Assembly (NCBI RefSeq): GCF_015832195.1
Contig: NC_052017.1
Span: 55,520,152-55,584,151, forward strand
Length of the DNA: 64,000 nucleotides
Source: Motacilla alba alba
Lineage: Eukaryota > Chordata > Aves > Passeriformes > Motacillidae
Direction of reading: 5' to 3'
The translations under genes were made by a program, and so were the position numbers. Below the pieces are notes generated by a model. It worked only from the letters and a program-made list of their open reading frames with translations. It was not told the origin of the DNA and did no database searches. This document shows, one piece after another, positions 46,501 through 58,607 of this stretch. Every line of letters begins with the position of its first letter. Position 1 is the first letter of the stretch.

Positions 46501-49405
46501 CGGCTTGCAGGAGGCGAAGAAGCATGCTGCACCACACGGGCATTGTGCGCGCTGCTTTCTATGTGCTGCCTGACACTGTTTTACCGCTCGCAATCCTTTT
46601 TAAATCACCTCAACATGCGAATGGAAAAAGTTCTTCGACAACTCTTCAGTGCATCTTGCTAGTGCTCGTGCAACACTCCTTGGAAATCATCTGCTTCTCT
46701 TTGTGCTCCGAGATGCAAAGAAGTGGATGCACATAATAAGCAGAATCGGGAGTCGTTTGCTCTGCTGCAGTTAAGTTTTCTTTTCACGACATGCCATGGC
46801 AAAGCTTTTGGCTTGTCTGTGGACGACCAGAGACGCAGCAGACGGAGATCCGGGTCTGCCCGAAGGTAAGTGCCGCTTGTCGACATCTTTCAGTCAAAAC
46901 AGCGCTCAGCAGCGCACCGCCACCGGCAACTAACATCCGTGCGCGAAGAAGCGGCTGTTTCGCCTCCGGCAGCCGGAGAGCGCGGCGGCTTGCAGGAGGC
47001 GAAGAAACAGGCCGCACCACAGGGGCATTGTGTGCGCAGCTTTCTAAGTACTGCAGGACGCTGTTTTACCGCTCGCAATCCTTTTTAAATCACCTCAACA
47101 TTCGAAAGGAAGAAGTTCTTCGACAACCCTTCAGTGCATCTTGCTAGTGCTCGTGCAACACTCCGTGGAAAATCGTGCTCTTCTCTTTGTGCTCCGAGAT
47201 GCAAAGAAGTGGATGCACGTGATAAGCAGAATCGGGAGTCGTTTGCTCTGCTGGAGTAAGGTTTTCTTTACACGACATGCCATGGCAAAACTTTTGGCTG
47301 GGCTGCGGACGACAAGAGACGCAGTAGACGGAGATCCGGGTCTGCCCGAAGGTAAGTGCCGCTTGCCCGCATCTTTCAGTCAAAACAGCGCTCCGCAGCG
47401 CACCGCCACCGGCAACTAACATCCGTGTGCGAAGACGCCGCTGTTTCGCCTCCGGCAGCCGGAGAGCGCGGCGGCTTGCAGGAGGCGAAGAAGCATGCTG
47501 CACCACACGGGCATTGTTCGCGCAGCTTCCTAAGTGCTGCAAGTCGCTCGTTTACCTCTGGCAATCCTTTTCAATTCACCTCAACATGCGAATGGAAGTT
47601 GTTCGAAGACTATCTGTGCATGTTACAAGTGCTCTTGCAACACTCCGTGGAAAATCGTGTGCTTCTCTTTGTGCTCCGAGATGCAAAGAAGTGGATGCAC
47701 GGGATAAGCAGAATCGGGAGTCGTTTGCTCTGCTGGAGTTAGGTTTTCTTTTCACGACATGCCACGGCAAAACTTTTCGCTTGTCTGCGGACGACCAGAG
47801 ACGCAGCAGACGGAGATCCGGGTCTGCCCGAATTTAAGTGCCGCCTGCCGGCATCTTTCGGCAGAAAAAGCGCTCCGCAGCGCACCGCCACCGGCAACTA
47901 ACATCCGTGTGCGAAGACGCCGCTGTTTCGCCTCCGGCAGCCGGAGAGCGCGGCGGCTTGCAGGAGGCGAAGAAGCATGCTGCACCTCACGGGCATTGTG
48001 CGCGCTGCTTTCTATGTGCTGCCTGACACTGTTTTACCGCTCGCAATCCTTTTTAAATCACCTCAACATGCGAATGGAAAAAGTTCTTCGACAACTCTTC
48101 AGTGCATCTTGCTAGTGCTCGTGCAACACTCCTTGGAAATCAGGTGCTTCTCTTTGTGCTCCGAGATGCAAAGAAGTGGATGCACATAATAAGCAGAATC
48201 GGGAGTCGTTTGCTCTGCTGCAGTTAAGTTTTCTTTTCACGACATGCCATGGCAAAGCTTTTGGCTTGCCTGTGGACGACCAGAGACGCAGCAGACGGAG
48301 ATCCGGGTCTGCCCGAAGGTAAGTGCCGCCTGCCGGCATCTTTCGGCAGAAAAAGCGCTCCGCAGCGCACCGCCACCGGCAACTAACATCCGTGTGCTAA
48401 GATGCCGCTGTTTCGCCTCCGGCAGCCGGAGAGCGCGGCGGCTTGCAGGAGGCGAAGAAGCAAGCCGCACCACATGGGCATTGTGCGCGCAGCTTCCTAA
48501 GTGCTGGAAGACGCTCGTTTACCGCTCGCAATCCTTTTCAATTCACCTCAACATGCGAATGGAAGAAGTTCTTCGACAACTCTTCTGTGCATCTTGCTAA
48601 TGGTCCTGCCACACTCCGTGGAAAATCGTGCTCTTCTTTCTGCTCCGAAATGCAAAGCAGTGGCTGCAAGGGGAAGGCAGAATCTCGATGCCTTTGCTGT
48701 GCTGGGGCAGGTTTTCTCTTCACGAGATGTCATGGCTAAGCTTTTGGCTGGGCTGCAGATGACAAGAGACGCAGCAGATGGAGATCCGGGTCTGCCCGAA
48801 GGTAAGTGCCGCTTGTCGACATCTTTCGGCAGAAAAAGCGCTCCGCAGCCCACCGCCACCTACAACTAACATCCGTGCGCGAAGAAGCGGCTGTTTCGCC
48901 TCCGGCAGCCGGAGAGCGCGGCGGCTTGCAGGAGGCGAAGAAGCCAGCCGCACCACACGGGCATTGTGTGCGCTGCATTCTAAGTGCTGCAGGACGCTGT
49001 TTTACCGCTCGCAATCCTTTTTAAATCACCTCAACATGCGAATGGAAAAAGTTCTTCGACAACCCTTCAGTGCATCTTGCTAGTGCTCGTGCAACACTCC
49101 GTGGAAAATCGTGCTCTTCTCTTTGTGCTCCGAGATGCAAAGAAGTGGATGCACGTGATAAGCAGAATCGGGAGTCGTTTGCTCTGCTGGAGTAAGGTTT
49201 TCTTTACACGACATGCCATGGCAAAGCTTTTGGCTGGGCTGCGGACGACAAGAGACGCAGGAGACGGAGATCCGGGTCTGCCCGAAGGTAAGTGCCGCTT
49301 GCCCGCATCTTTCAGTCAAAACAGCGCTCCGCAGCGCACCGCCACCGGCAACTAACATCCGTGTGCGAAGATGCCGCTGTTTCGCCTCCGGCAGCCGGAG
49401 AGCGC
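43594..49405 (+). repeat. Dodecamer higher-order repeat, copy 1 (5,812 bp)
   Basis: The order is C-D-F-G, C-D-F-G, C-D-E-H, with monomers starting at 43594, 44076, 44561, 45046, 45532, 46014, 46499, 46984, 47470, 47952, 48437 and 48920. The lengths 1,938 + 1,938 + 1,936 sum to 5,812 bp. Markers by position: CGTTAGCTC in the first D, GTGCTTTTCTC in the first G, CTCTGGCAATCC in the second and third C, and nine T in the second C only. All of these recur in copy 2. Confidence 0.93.
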
Positions 49406-52400
49406 GGCGGCTTGCAGGAGGCGAAGAAGCATGCTGCACCACACGGGCATTGTTCGCGCAGCTTCCTAAGTGCTGCAAGTCGCTCGTTTACCTCTCGCAA
49501 TCCTTTTCAATTCACCTCAACATGCGAATGGAAGTTGTTCGAAGACTATCTGTGCATGTTACAAGTGCTCTTGCAACACTCCGTGGAAAATCGTGTGCTT
49601 CTCTTTGTGCTCCGAGATGCAAAGAAGTGGATGCACGGGATAAGCAGAATCGGGAGTCGTTTGCTCTGCTGGAGTTAGGTTTTCTTTTCACGACATGCCA
49701 CGGCAAAACTTTTCGCTTGTCTGCGGACGACCAGAGACGCAGCAGACGGAGATCCGGGTCTGCCCGAATTTAAGTGCCGCCTGCCGGCATCTTTCGGCAG
49801 AAAAAGCGCTCCGCAGCGCACCGCCACCGGCAACTAACATCCGTGTGCGAAGACGCCGCTGTTTCGCCTCCGGCAGCCGGAGAGCGCGGCGGCTTGCAGG
49901 AGGCGAAGAAGCATGCTGCACCTCACGGGCATTGTGCGCGCTGCTTTCTATGTGCTGCCTGACACTGTTTTACCGCTCGCAATCCTTTTTAAATCACCTC
50001 AACATGCGAATGGAAAAAGTTCTTCGACAACTCTTCAGTGCATCTTGCTAGTGCTCGTGCAACACTCCTTGGAAATCATCTGCTTCTCTTTGTGCTCCGA
50101 GATGCAAAGAAGTGGATGCACATAATAAGCAGAATCGGGAGTCGTTAGCTCTGCTGCAGTTAAGTTTTCTTTTCACGACATGCCATGGCAAAGCTTTTGG
50201 CTTGCCTGTGGACGACCAGAGACGCAGCAGACGGAGATCCGGGTCTGCCCGAAGGTAAGTGCCGCCTGCCGGCATCTTTCGGCAGAAAAAGCGCTCTGCA
50301 GCGCACCGCCACCGGCAACTAACATCCGTGCGCGAAGAAGCGACTGTTTCGCCTCTGTCAGCAGGAGAGAACGGCGGCTTGCAGGAGGCGAAGAAGCATG
50401 CTGCACCACACGGGCATTGTGCGCGCTGCTTTCTATGTGCTGCCTGACACTGTTTTACCGCTCGCAATCCTTTTTAAATCACCTCAACATGCGAATGGAA
50501 AAAGTTCTTCGACAACTCTTCAGTGCATCTTGCTAGTGCTCGTGCAACACTCCTTGGAAATCAGGTGCTTCTCTTTGTGCTCCGAGATGCAAAGAAGTGG
50601 ATGCACATGATAAGCAGAATCGGGAGTCGTTTGCTCTGCTGGAGTTAGGTTTTCTTTTCACGAGATGCCATGGCAAAGCTTTTGGCTTGTCTGTGGACGA
50701 CCAGAGACGCAGCAGACGGAGATCCGGGTCTGCCCGAAGGTAAGTGCCGCTTGTCGACATCTTTCAGTCAAAACAGCGCTCAGCAGCGCACCGCCACCGG
50801 CAACTAACATCCGTGCGCGAAGAAGCGGCTGTTTCGCCTCCGGCAGCCGGAGAGCGCGGCGGCTTGCAGGAGGCGAAGAAACAGGCCGCACCACAGGGGC
50901 ATTGTGTGCGCAGCTTTCTAAGTACTGCAGGACGCTGTTTTACCGCTCGCAATCCTTTTTAAATCACCTCAACATTCGAAAGGAAGAAGTTCTTCGACAA
51001 CCCTTCAGTGCATCTTGCTAGTGCTCGTGCAACACTCCGTGGAAAATCGTGCTTTTCTCTTTGTGCTCCGAGATGCAAAGAAGTGGATGCACGTGATAAG
51101 CAGAATCGGGAGTCGTTTGCTCTGCTGGAGTAAGGTTTTCTTTACACGACATGCCATGGCAAAGCTTTTGGCTGGGCTGCGGACGACAAGAGACGCAGGA
51201 GACGGAGATCCGGGTCTGCCCGAAGGTAAGTGCCGCTTGCCCGCATCTTTCAGTCAAAACAGCGCTCCGCAGCGCACCGCCACCGGCAACTAACATCCGT
51301 GTGCGAAGATGCCGCTGTTTCGCCTCCGGCAGCCGGAGAGCGCGGCGGCTTGCAGGAGGCGAAGAAGCATGCTGCACCACACGGGCATTGTTCGCGCAGC
51401 TTCCTAAGTGCTGCAAGTCGCTCGTTTACCTCTGGCAATCCTTTTCAATTCACCTCAACATGCGAATGGAAGTTGTTCGAAGACTATCTGTGCATGTTAC
51501 AAGTGCTCTTGCAACACTCCGTGGAAAATCGTGTGCTTCTCTTTGTGCTCCGAGATGCAAAGAAGTGGATGCACGGGATAAGCAGAATCGGGAGTCGTTT
51601 GCTCTGCTGGAGTTAGGTTTTTTTTTCACGACATGCCACGGCAAAACTTTTCGCTTGTCTGCGGACGACCAGAGACGCAGCAGACGGAGATCCGGGTCTG
51701 CCCGAATTTAAGTGCCGCCTGCCGGCATCTTTCGGCAGAAAAAGCGCTCCGCAGCGCACCGCCACCGGCAACTAACATCCGTGTGCGAAGACGCCGCTGT
51801 TTCGCCTCCGGCAGCCGGAGAGCGCGGCGGCTTGCAGGAGGCGAAGAAGCATGCTGCACCTCACGGGCATTGTGCGCGCTGCTTTCTATGTGCTGCCTGA
51901 CACTGTTTTACCGCTCGCAATCCTTTTTAAATCACCTCAACATGCGAATGGAAAAAGTTCTTCGACAACTCTTCAGTGCATCTTGCTAGTGCTCGTGCAA
52001 CACTCCTTGGAAATCATCTGCTTCTCTTTGTGCTCCGAGATGCAAAGAAGTGGATGCACATAATAAGCAGAATCGGGAGTCGTTTGCTCTGCTGCAGTTA
52101 AGTTTTCTTTTCACGACATGCCATGGCAAAGCTTTTGGCTTGCCTGTGGACGACCAGAGACGCAGCAGACGGAGATCCGGGTCTGCCCGAAGGTAAGTGC
52201 CGCCTGCCGGCATCTTTCGGCAGAAAAAGCGCTCTGCAGCGCACCGCCACCGGCAACTAACATCCGTGCGCGAAGAAGCGACTGTTTCGCCTCTGTCAGC
52301 AGGAGAGAACGGCGGCTTGCAGGAGGCGAAGAAGCATGCTGCACCACACGGGCATTGTGCGCGCTGCTTTCTATGTGCTGCCTGACACTGTTTTACCGCT

Positions 52401-55217
52401 CGCAATCCTTTTTAAATCACCTCAACATGCGAATGGAAAAAGTTCTTCGACAACTCTTCAGTGCATCTTGCTAGTGCTCGTGCAACACTCCTTGGAAATC
52501 ATCTGCTTCTCTTTGTGCTCCGAGATGCAAAGAAGTGGATGCACATAATAAGCAGAATCGGGAGTCGTTTGCTCTGCTGCAGTTAAGTTTTCTTTTCACG
52601 ACATGCCATGGCAAAGCTTTTGGCTTGTCTGTGGACGACCAGAGACGCAGCAGACGGAGATCCGGGTCTGCCCGAAGGTAAGTGCCGCTTGTCGACATCT
52701 TTCAGTCAAAACAGCGCTCAGCAGCGCACCGCCACCGGCAACTAACATCCGTGCGCGAAGAAGCGGCTGTTTCGCCTCCGGCAGCCGGAGAGCGCGGCGG
52801 CTTGCAGGAGGCGAAGAAACAGGCCGCACCACAGGGGCATTGTGTGCGCAGCTTTCTAAGTACTGCAGGACGCTGTTTTACCGCTCGCAATCCTTTTTAA
52901 ATCACCTCAACATTCGAAAGGAAGAAGTTCTTCGACAACCCTTCAGTGCATCTTGCTAGTGCTCGTGCAACACTCCGTGGAAAATCGTGCTCTTCTCTTT
53001 GTGCTCCGAGATGCAAAGAAGTGGATGCACGTGATAAGCAGAATCGGGAGTCGTTTGCTCTGCTGGAGTAAGGTTTTCTTTACACGACATGCCATGGCAA
53101 AACTTTTGGCTGGGCTGCGGACGACAAGAGACGCAGTAGACGGAGATCCGGGTCTGCCCGAAGGTAAGTGCCGCTTGCCCGCATCTTTCAGTCAAAACAG
53201 CGCTCCGCAGCGCACCGCCACCGGCAACTAACATCCGTGTGCGAAGACGCCGCTGTTTCGCCTCCGGCAGCCGGAGAGCGCGGCGGCTTGCAGGAGGCGA
53301 AGAAGCATGCTGCACCACACGGGCATTGTTCGCGCAGCTTCCTAAGTGCTGCAAGTCGCTCGTTTACCTCTGGCAATCCTTTTCAATTCACCTCAACATG
53401 CGAATGGAAGTTGTTCGAAGACTATCTGTGCATGTTACAAGTGCTCTTGCAACACTCCGTGGAAAATCGTGTGCTTCTCTTTGTGCTCCGAGATGCAAAG
53501 AAGTGGATGCACGGGATAAGCAGAATCGGGAGTCGTTTGCTCTGCTGGAGTTAGGTTTTCTTTTCACGACATGCCACGGCAAAACTTTTCGCTTGTCTGC
53601 GGACGACCAGAGACGCAGCAGACGGAGATCCGGGTCTGCCCGAATTTAAGTGCCGCCTGCCGGCATCTTTCGGCAGAAAAAGCGCTCCGCAGCGCACCGC
53701 CACCGGCAACTAACATCCGTGTGCGAAGACGCCGCTGTTTCGCCTCCGGCAGCCGGAGAGCGCGGCGGCTTGCAGGAGGCGAAGAAGCATGCTGCACCTC
53801 ACGGGCATTGTGCGCGCTGCTTTCTATGTGCTGCCTGACACTGTTTTACCGCTCGCAATCCTTTTTAAATCACCTCAACATGCGAATGGAAAAAGTTCTT
53901 CGACAACTCTTCAGTGCATCTTGCTAGTGCTCGTGCAACACTCCTTGGAAATCAGGTGCTTCTCTTTGTGCTCCGAGATGCAAAGAAGTGGATGCACATA
54001 ATAAGCAGAATCGGGAGTCGTTTGCTCTGCTGCAGTTAAGTTTTCTTTTCACGACATGCCATGGCAAAGCTTTTGGCTTGCCTGTGGACGACCAGAGACG
54101 CAGCAGACGGAGATCCGGGTCTGCCCGAAGGTAAGTGCCGCCTGCCGGCATCTTTCGGCAGAAAAAGCGCTCCGCAGCGCACCGCCACCGGCAACTAACA
54201 TCCGTGTGCTAAGATGCCGCTGTTTCGCCTCCGGCAGCCGGAGAGCGCGGCGGCTTGCAGGAGGCGAAGAAGCAAGCCGCACCACATGGGCATTGTGCGC
54301 GCAGCTTCCTAAGTGCTGGAAGACGCTCGTTTACCGCTCGCAATCCTTTTCAATTCACCTCAACATGCGAATGGAAGAAGTTCTTCGACAACTCTTCTGT
54401 GCATCTTGCTAATGGTCCTGCCACACTCCGTGGAAAATCGTGCTCTTCTTTCTGCTCCGAAATGCAAAGCAGTGGCTGCAAGGGGAAGGCAGAATCTCGA
54501 TGCCTTTGCTGTGCTGGGGCAGGTTTTCTCTTCACGAGATGTCATGGCTAAGCTTTTGGCTGGGCTGCAGATGACAAGAGACGCAGCAGATGGAGATCCG
54601 GGTCTGCCCGAAGGTAAGTGCCGCTTGTCGACATCTTTCGGCAGAAAAAGCGCTCCGCAGCCCACCGCCACCTACAACTAACATCCGTGCGCGAAGAAGC
54701 GGCTGTTTCGCCTCCGGCAGCCGGAGAGCGCGGCGGCTTGCAGGAGGCGAAGAAGCCAGCCGCACCACACGGGCATTGTGTGCGCTGCATTCTAAGTGCT
54801 GCAGGACGCTGTTTTACCGCTCGCAATCCTTTTTAAATCACCTCAACATGCGAATGGAAAAAGTTCTTCGACAACCCTTCAGTGCATCTTGCTAGTGCTC
54901 GTGCAACACTCCGTGGAAAATCGTGCTCTTCTCTTTGTGCTCCGAGATGCAAAGAAGTGGATGCACGTGATAAGCAGAATCGGGAGTCGTTTGCTCTGCT
55001 GGAGTAAGGTTTTCTTTACACGACATGCCATGGCAAAGCTTTTGGCTGGGCTGCGGACGACAAGAGACGCAGGAGACGGAGATCCGGGTCTGCCCGAAGG
55101 TAAGTGCCGCTTGCCCGCATCTTTCAGTCAAAACAGCGCTCCGCAGCGCACCGCCACCGGCAACTAACATCCGTGTGCGAAGATGCCGCTGTTTCGCCTC
55201 CGGCAGCCGGAGAGCGC
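49406..55217 (+). repeat. Dodecamer higher-order repeat, copy 2 (5,812 bp)
   Basis: Monomers start at 49406, 49888, 50373, 50858, 51344, 51826, 52311, 52796, 53282, 53764, 54249 and 54732, each exactly 5,812 bp after its partner in copy 1. Reading the translated frames of both copies side by side I found no difference inside the dodecamer. The one difference noticed is in the H just upstream of copy 1 (T at 43449, G at 49261). This near-identity points to a very recent duplication or to strong local homogenisation. Confidence 0.93.
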
Positions 55218-58200
55218 GGCGGCTTGCAGGAGGCGAAGAAGCATGCTGCACCACACGGGCATTGTTCGCGCAGCTTCCTAAGTGCTGCAAGTCGCTCGTT
55301 TACCTCTCGTAATCCTTTTCAATTCACCTCAACATGCGAATGGAAGTTGTTCGAAGACTATCTGTGCATGTTACAAGTGCTCTTGCAACACTCCGTGGAA
55401 AATCGTGTGCTTCTCTTTGTGCTCCGAGATGCAAAGAAGTGGATGCACGGGATAAGCAGAATCGGGAGTCGTTTGCTCTGCTGGAGTTAGGTTTTCTTTT
55501 CACGACATGCCACGGCAAAACTTTTCGCTTGTCTGCGGACGACCAGAGACGCAGCAGACGGAGATCCGGGTCTGCCCGAATTTAAGTGCCGCCTGCCGGC
55601 ATCTTTCGGCAGAAAAAGCGCTCCGCAGCGCACCGCCACCGGCAACTAACATCCGTGTGCGAAGACGCCGCTGTTTCGCCTCCGGCAGCCGGAGAGCGCG
55701 GCGGCTTGCAGGAGGCGAAGAAGCATGCTGCACCTCACGGGCATTGTGCGCGCTGCTTTCTATGTGCTGCCTGACACTGTTTTACCGCTCGCAATCCTTT
55801 TTAAATCACCTCAACATGCGAATGGAAAAAGTTCTTCGACAACTCTTCAGTGCATCTTGCTAGTGCTCGTGCAACACTCCTTGGAAATCATCTGCTTCTC
55901 TTTGTGCTCCGAGATGCAAAGAAGTGGATGCACATAATAAGCAGAATCGGGAGTCGTTTGCTCTGCTGCAGTTAAGTTTTCTTTTCACGACATGCCATGG
56001 CAAAGCTTTTGGCTTGCCTGTGGACGACCAGAGACGCAGCAGACGGAGATCCGGGTCTGCCCGAAGGTAAGTGCCGCCTGCCGGCATCTTTCGGCAGAAA
56101 AAGCGCTCTGCAGCGCACCGCCACCGGCAACTAACATCCGTGCGCGAAGAAGCGACTGTTTCGCCTATGTCAGCAGGAGAGAACGGCGGCTTGCAGGAGG
56201 CGAAGAAGCATGCTGCACCACACGGGCATTGTGCGCGCTGCTTTCTATGTGCTGCCTGACACTGTTTTACCGCTCGCAATCCTTTTTAAATCACCTCAAC
56301 ATGCGAATGGAAAAAGTTCTTCGACAACTCTTCAGTGCATCTTGCTAGTGCTCGTGCAACACTCCTTGGAAATCAGGTGCTTCTCTTTGTGCTCCGAGAT
56401 GCAAAGAAGTGGATGCACATGATAAGCAGAATCGGGAGTCGTTTGCTCTGCTGCAGTTAGGTTTTCTTTTCACGAGATGCCATGGCAAAGCTTTTGGCTT
56501 GTCTGTGGACGACCAGAGATGCAGCAGACGGAGATCCGGGTCTGCCCGAAGGTAAGTGCCGCTTGTCGACATCTTTCAGTCAAAACAGCGCTCAGCAGCG
56601 CACCGCCACCGGCAACTAACATCCGTGCGCGAAGAAGCGGCTGTTTCGCCTCCGGCAGCCGGAGAGCGCGGCGGCTTGCAGGAGGCGAAGAAACAGGCCG
56701 CACCACAGCGGCATTGTGTGCGCAGCTTTCTAAGTACTGCAGGACGCTGTTTTACCGCTCGCAATCCTTTTTAAATCACCTCAACATTCGAAAGGAAGAA
56801 GTTCTTCGACAACCCTTCAGTGCATCTTGCTAGTGCTCGTGCAACACTCCGTGGAAAATCGTGCTCTTCTCTTTGTGCTCCGAGATGCAAAGAAGTGGAT
56901 GCACGTGATAAGCAGAATCGGGAGTCGTTTGCTCTGCTGGAGTAAGGTTTTCTTTACACGACATGCCATGGCAAAACTTTTGGCTGGGCTGCGGACGACA
57001 AGAGACGCAGTAGACGGAGATCCGGGTCTGCCCGAAGGTAAGTGCCGCTTGCCCGCATCTTTCAGTCAAAACAGCGCTCCGCAGCGCACCGCCACCGGCA
57101 ACTAACATCCGTGTGCGAAGATGCCGCTGTTTCGCCTCCGGCAGCCGGAGAGCGCGGCGGCTTGCAGGAGGCGAAGAAGCATGCTGCACCACACGGGCAT
57201 TGTTCGCGCAGCTTCCTAAGTGCTGCAAGTCGCTCGTTTACCTCTCGCAATCCTTTTCAATTCCTCTCAACATGCGAATGGAAGTTGTTCGAAGACTATC
57301 TGTGCATGTTACAAGTGCTCTTGCAACACTCCGTGGAAAATCGTGTGCTTCTCTTTGTGCTCCGAGATGCAAAGAAGTGGATGCACGGGATAAGCAGAAT
57401 CGGGAGTCGTTTGCTCTGCTGGAGTTAGGTTTTTTTTTCACGACATGCCATGGCAAAACTTTTCGCTTGTCTGCGGACGACCAGAGACGCAGCAGACGGA
57501 GATCCGGGTCTGCCCGAATTTAAGTGCCGCCTGCCGGCATCTTTCGGCAGAAAAAGCGCTCCGCAGCGCACCGCCACCGGCAACTAACATCCGTGTGCGA
57601 AGACGCCGCTGTTTCGCCTCCGGCAGCCGGAGAGCGCGGCGGCTTGCAGGAGGCGAAGAAGCATGCTGCACCTCACGGGCATTGTGCGCGCTGCTTTCTA
57701 TGTGCTGCCTGACACTGTTTTACCGCTCGCAATCCTTTTTAAATCACCTCAACATGCGAATGGAAAAAGTTCTTCGACAACTCTTCAGTGCATCTTGCTA
57801 GTGCTCGTGCAACACTCCTTGGAAATCATCTGCATCTCTTTGTGCTCCGAGATGCAAAGAAGTGGATGCACATAATAAGCAGAATCGGGAGTCGTTTGCT
57901 CTGATGGAGTTAGGTTTTCTTTTCACGACATGCCACGGCAAAGCTTTTGGCTTGCCTGTGGACGACCAGAGACGCAGCAGACGGAGATCCGGGTCTGCCC
58001 GAAGGTAAGTGCCGCCTGCCGGCATCTTTCGGCAGAAAAAGCGCTCTGCAGCGCACCGCCACCGGCAACTAACATCCGTGCGCGAAGACGCCGCTGTTTC
58101 GCCTCTGTCAGCAGGAGAGAACGGCGGCTTGCAGGAGGCGAAGAAGCATGCTGCACCACACGGGCATTGTGCGCGCTGCTTTCTATGTGCTGCCTGACAC

Positions 58201-58607
58201 TGTTTTACCTCTCGCAATCCTTTTTAAATCACCTCAACATGCGAATGGAAAAAGTTCTTCGACAACCCTTCAGTGCATCTTGCTAGTGCTCGTGCAACAC
58301 TCCTTGGAAATCAGGTGCTTCTCTTTGTGCTCCGAGATGCAAAGAAGTGGATGCACATAATAAGCAGAATCGGGAGTCGTTTGCTCTGATGGAGTTAGGT
58401 TTTCTTTTCACGACATGCCACGGCAAAACTTTTCGCTTGTCTGCGGACGACCAGAGACGCAGCAGACGGAGATCCGGGTCTGCCCGAATTTAAGTGCCGC
58501 CTGCCGGCATCTTTCGGCAGAAAAAGCGCTCCGCAGCGCACCGCCACCGGCAACTAACATCCGTGTGCTAAGATGCCGCTGTTTCGCCTCCGGCAGCCGG
58601 AGAGCGC
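55218..58607 (+). repeat. Array block: C-D-F-G-C-D-F
   Basis: Monomers start at 55218, 55700, 56185, 56670, 57156, 57638 and 58123. The block continues the dodecamer order but differs from it at more sites: CTCTCGTAATCC near 55309, CCTATGTCAGC near 56166, CCAGAGATGC near 56515 and TTCCTCTCAACATG near 57262. The D at 57638 and the F at 58123 both carry CTGATGGAG, and the regular order breaks after the second. Confidence 0.87.

Noticed and set aside
43594..55217. Dodecamer duplication as an assembly artefact
   Set aside because: Not fully excluded. The T43449/G49261 difference just upstream and the divergence beginning near 55.3 kb argue that the copies are real, but long reads would be needed to confirm it.
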